Of a DNA stretch of 7,111 bases, positions 6,800 to 7,111 are shown piece by piece. Position 1 is the first letter of the stretch; every line of letters begins with the position of its first letter. A program made the translations under genes and the position numbers. Source of the DNA: a candidate division SR1 bacterium (GTDB lineage: Bacteria; Patescibacteriota; Gracilibacteria; Absconditabacterales; Absconditicoccaceae); the NCBI GenBank assembly GCA_007116275.1, contig SKIU01000025.1:1-7111 (forward strand). The letters are read 5' to 3'. Below the pieces are notes generated by a model that did no database searches, had not been told where the DNA came from, and saw only the letters and a list, made by a program, of their open reading frames with translations.

Positions 6800-7111
6800 T
6801 TATCCTTTTACTTTTCATAGCTCCCACATAAAAATAGCTGAAGTCTGGCCAACATTCAATGACTCCTTATGTCCCTGCATTGGAATATACACAACATCAT
6901 CAACACTATCCAAGGTAGATTGATTAACTCCCACAACTTCATTTCAGAAAATTACTGCAATATTGTCACCATCAGATCTGTATGTATCCAAAGACAATGC
7001 ATTATCAGTTATTTCAGCAGCAACCACAACACATCACAAATCTTTTGCTACAGACACAGCCTGATCTGTCGTCACAAAAGATTGTAATGATACATGAAGC
7101 TCAGCACCAAG
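6800..7111 (-). CDS. SpoU/TrmH-family RNA 2'-O-methyltransferase, C-terminal part
   Basis: The 103 C-terminal residues are present; the gene enters from the right edge. SpoU enzymes use a trefoil-knot SAM site to methylate the ribose 2'-OH of tRNA or rRNA in the cytoplasm. The visible motifs are motif 2, IAVIFGNEVVGVNQSTLDSV, and motif 3, IPMQGHKESLNVGQTSAIFM then WEL, which together form the SAM-binding knot. The Gly of F-G-NE is encoded by TGA; three TGA codons occur in all, and the stop is TAA. The first visible residues (LGAELHVSLQSF) fit the segment after motif 1, whose catalytic Arg/Asn lies outside. Which RNA it modifies cannot be told from this part. It may share a transcript with the pterin dehydratase downstream, although the 80-bp gap with a palindrome could carry a separate promoter. 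Confidence 0.92.

Noticed and set aside
6486..7087. Two plus-strand ORFs near the right end
   Set aside because: They are antisense to the pterin dehydratase and SpoU genes, both of which have diagnostic family motifs on the minus strand.
1..7111. UGA decoded as tryptophan (mycoplasma-type code)
   Set aside because: TGA falls on glycine positions of SAM-binding, SpoU, pterin dehydratase and S4 motifs, while the expected Trp residues (for example HHPEW) are encoded by TGG.

Overview
This window is AT-rich bacterial DNA that can only be read if UGA codes for glycine (translation table 25). Under the standard code almost every gene breaks into short fragments ending at TGA. Under table 25 the fragments join into eight continuous genes ending at TAA or TAG (six complete, one cut by each window edge), with about 48 in-frame TGA codons. 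Several of these fall where a conserved family needs glycine: the SAM-binding loop LGC-G-DGR of a methyltransferase, the F-G-NE motif of a SpoU methylase, THDE-G in a pterin dehydratase, and the G before YSRRK in an S4 domain. This code is known from the candidate phyla Gracilibacteria (BD1-5/GN02) and Absconditabacteria (SR1), so the organism is most likely one of these; the sequence alone does not separate them.

Layout. From 1 to 2215 the genes lie on the minus strand. In order of transcription they are a very acidic small lipoprotein (2215-1958), a strong hairpin terminator (1908-1933), a 521-residue cysteine-containing repeat protein of a type common in candidate-phyla bacteria (1847-282), and, 17 bp later, the start of an S4-domain pseudouridine synthase that runs off the left edge. 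A palindromic mobile-like element of 76 bp lies in frame inside the repeat protein (470-545). A 231-bp divergent spacer (2216-2446) separates this block from a plus-strand block: a 710-residue membrane-anchored protein of unknown function (2447-4579), a spacer with an AGCTA repeat hairpin, a DEDDy-type 3'-5' exonuclease-like protein (4665-5684), and a class I SAM methyltransferase resembling Trm9/ALKBH8 (5710-6450). Convergent with these, on the minus strand, are a pterin-4a-carbinolamine dehydratase (6719-6459) and, upstream of it, the C-terminal part of a SpoU/TrmH-family RNA methyltransferase that enters from the right edge.

How the genes fit together. Three or four products act, or plausibly act, on RNA (pseudouridine synthase, SpoU methylase, Trm9-like methyltransferase, possibly the exonuclease), but they lie in different transcription units and I see no dedicated defence or mobile-element system. 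The most interesting content is the genetic code, the in-frame palindromic element whose TGA is read through, the duplicated cysteine repeat protein with no recognisable N-terminal half, and the two surface-type proteins (acidic lipoprotein and anchored Asn/Gln/Ile-rich protein).
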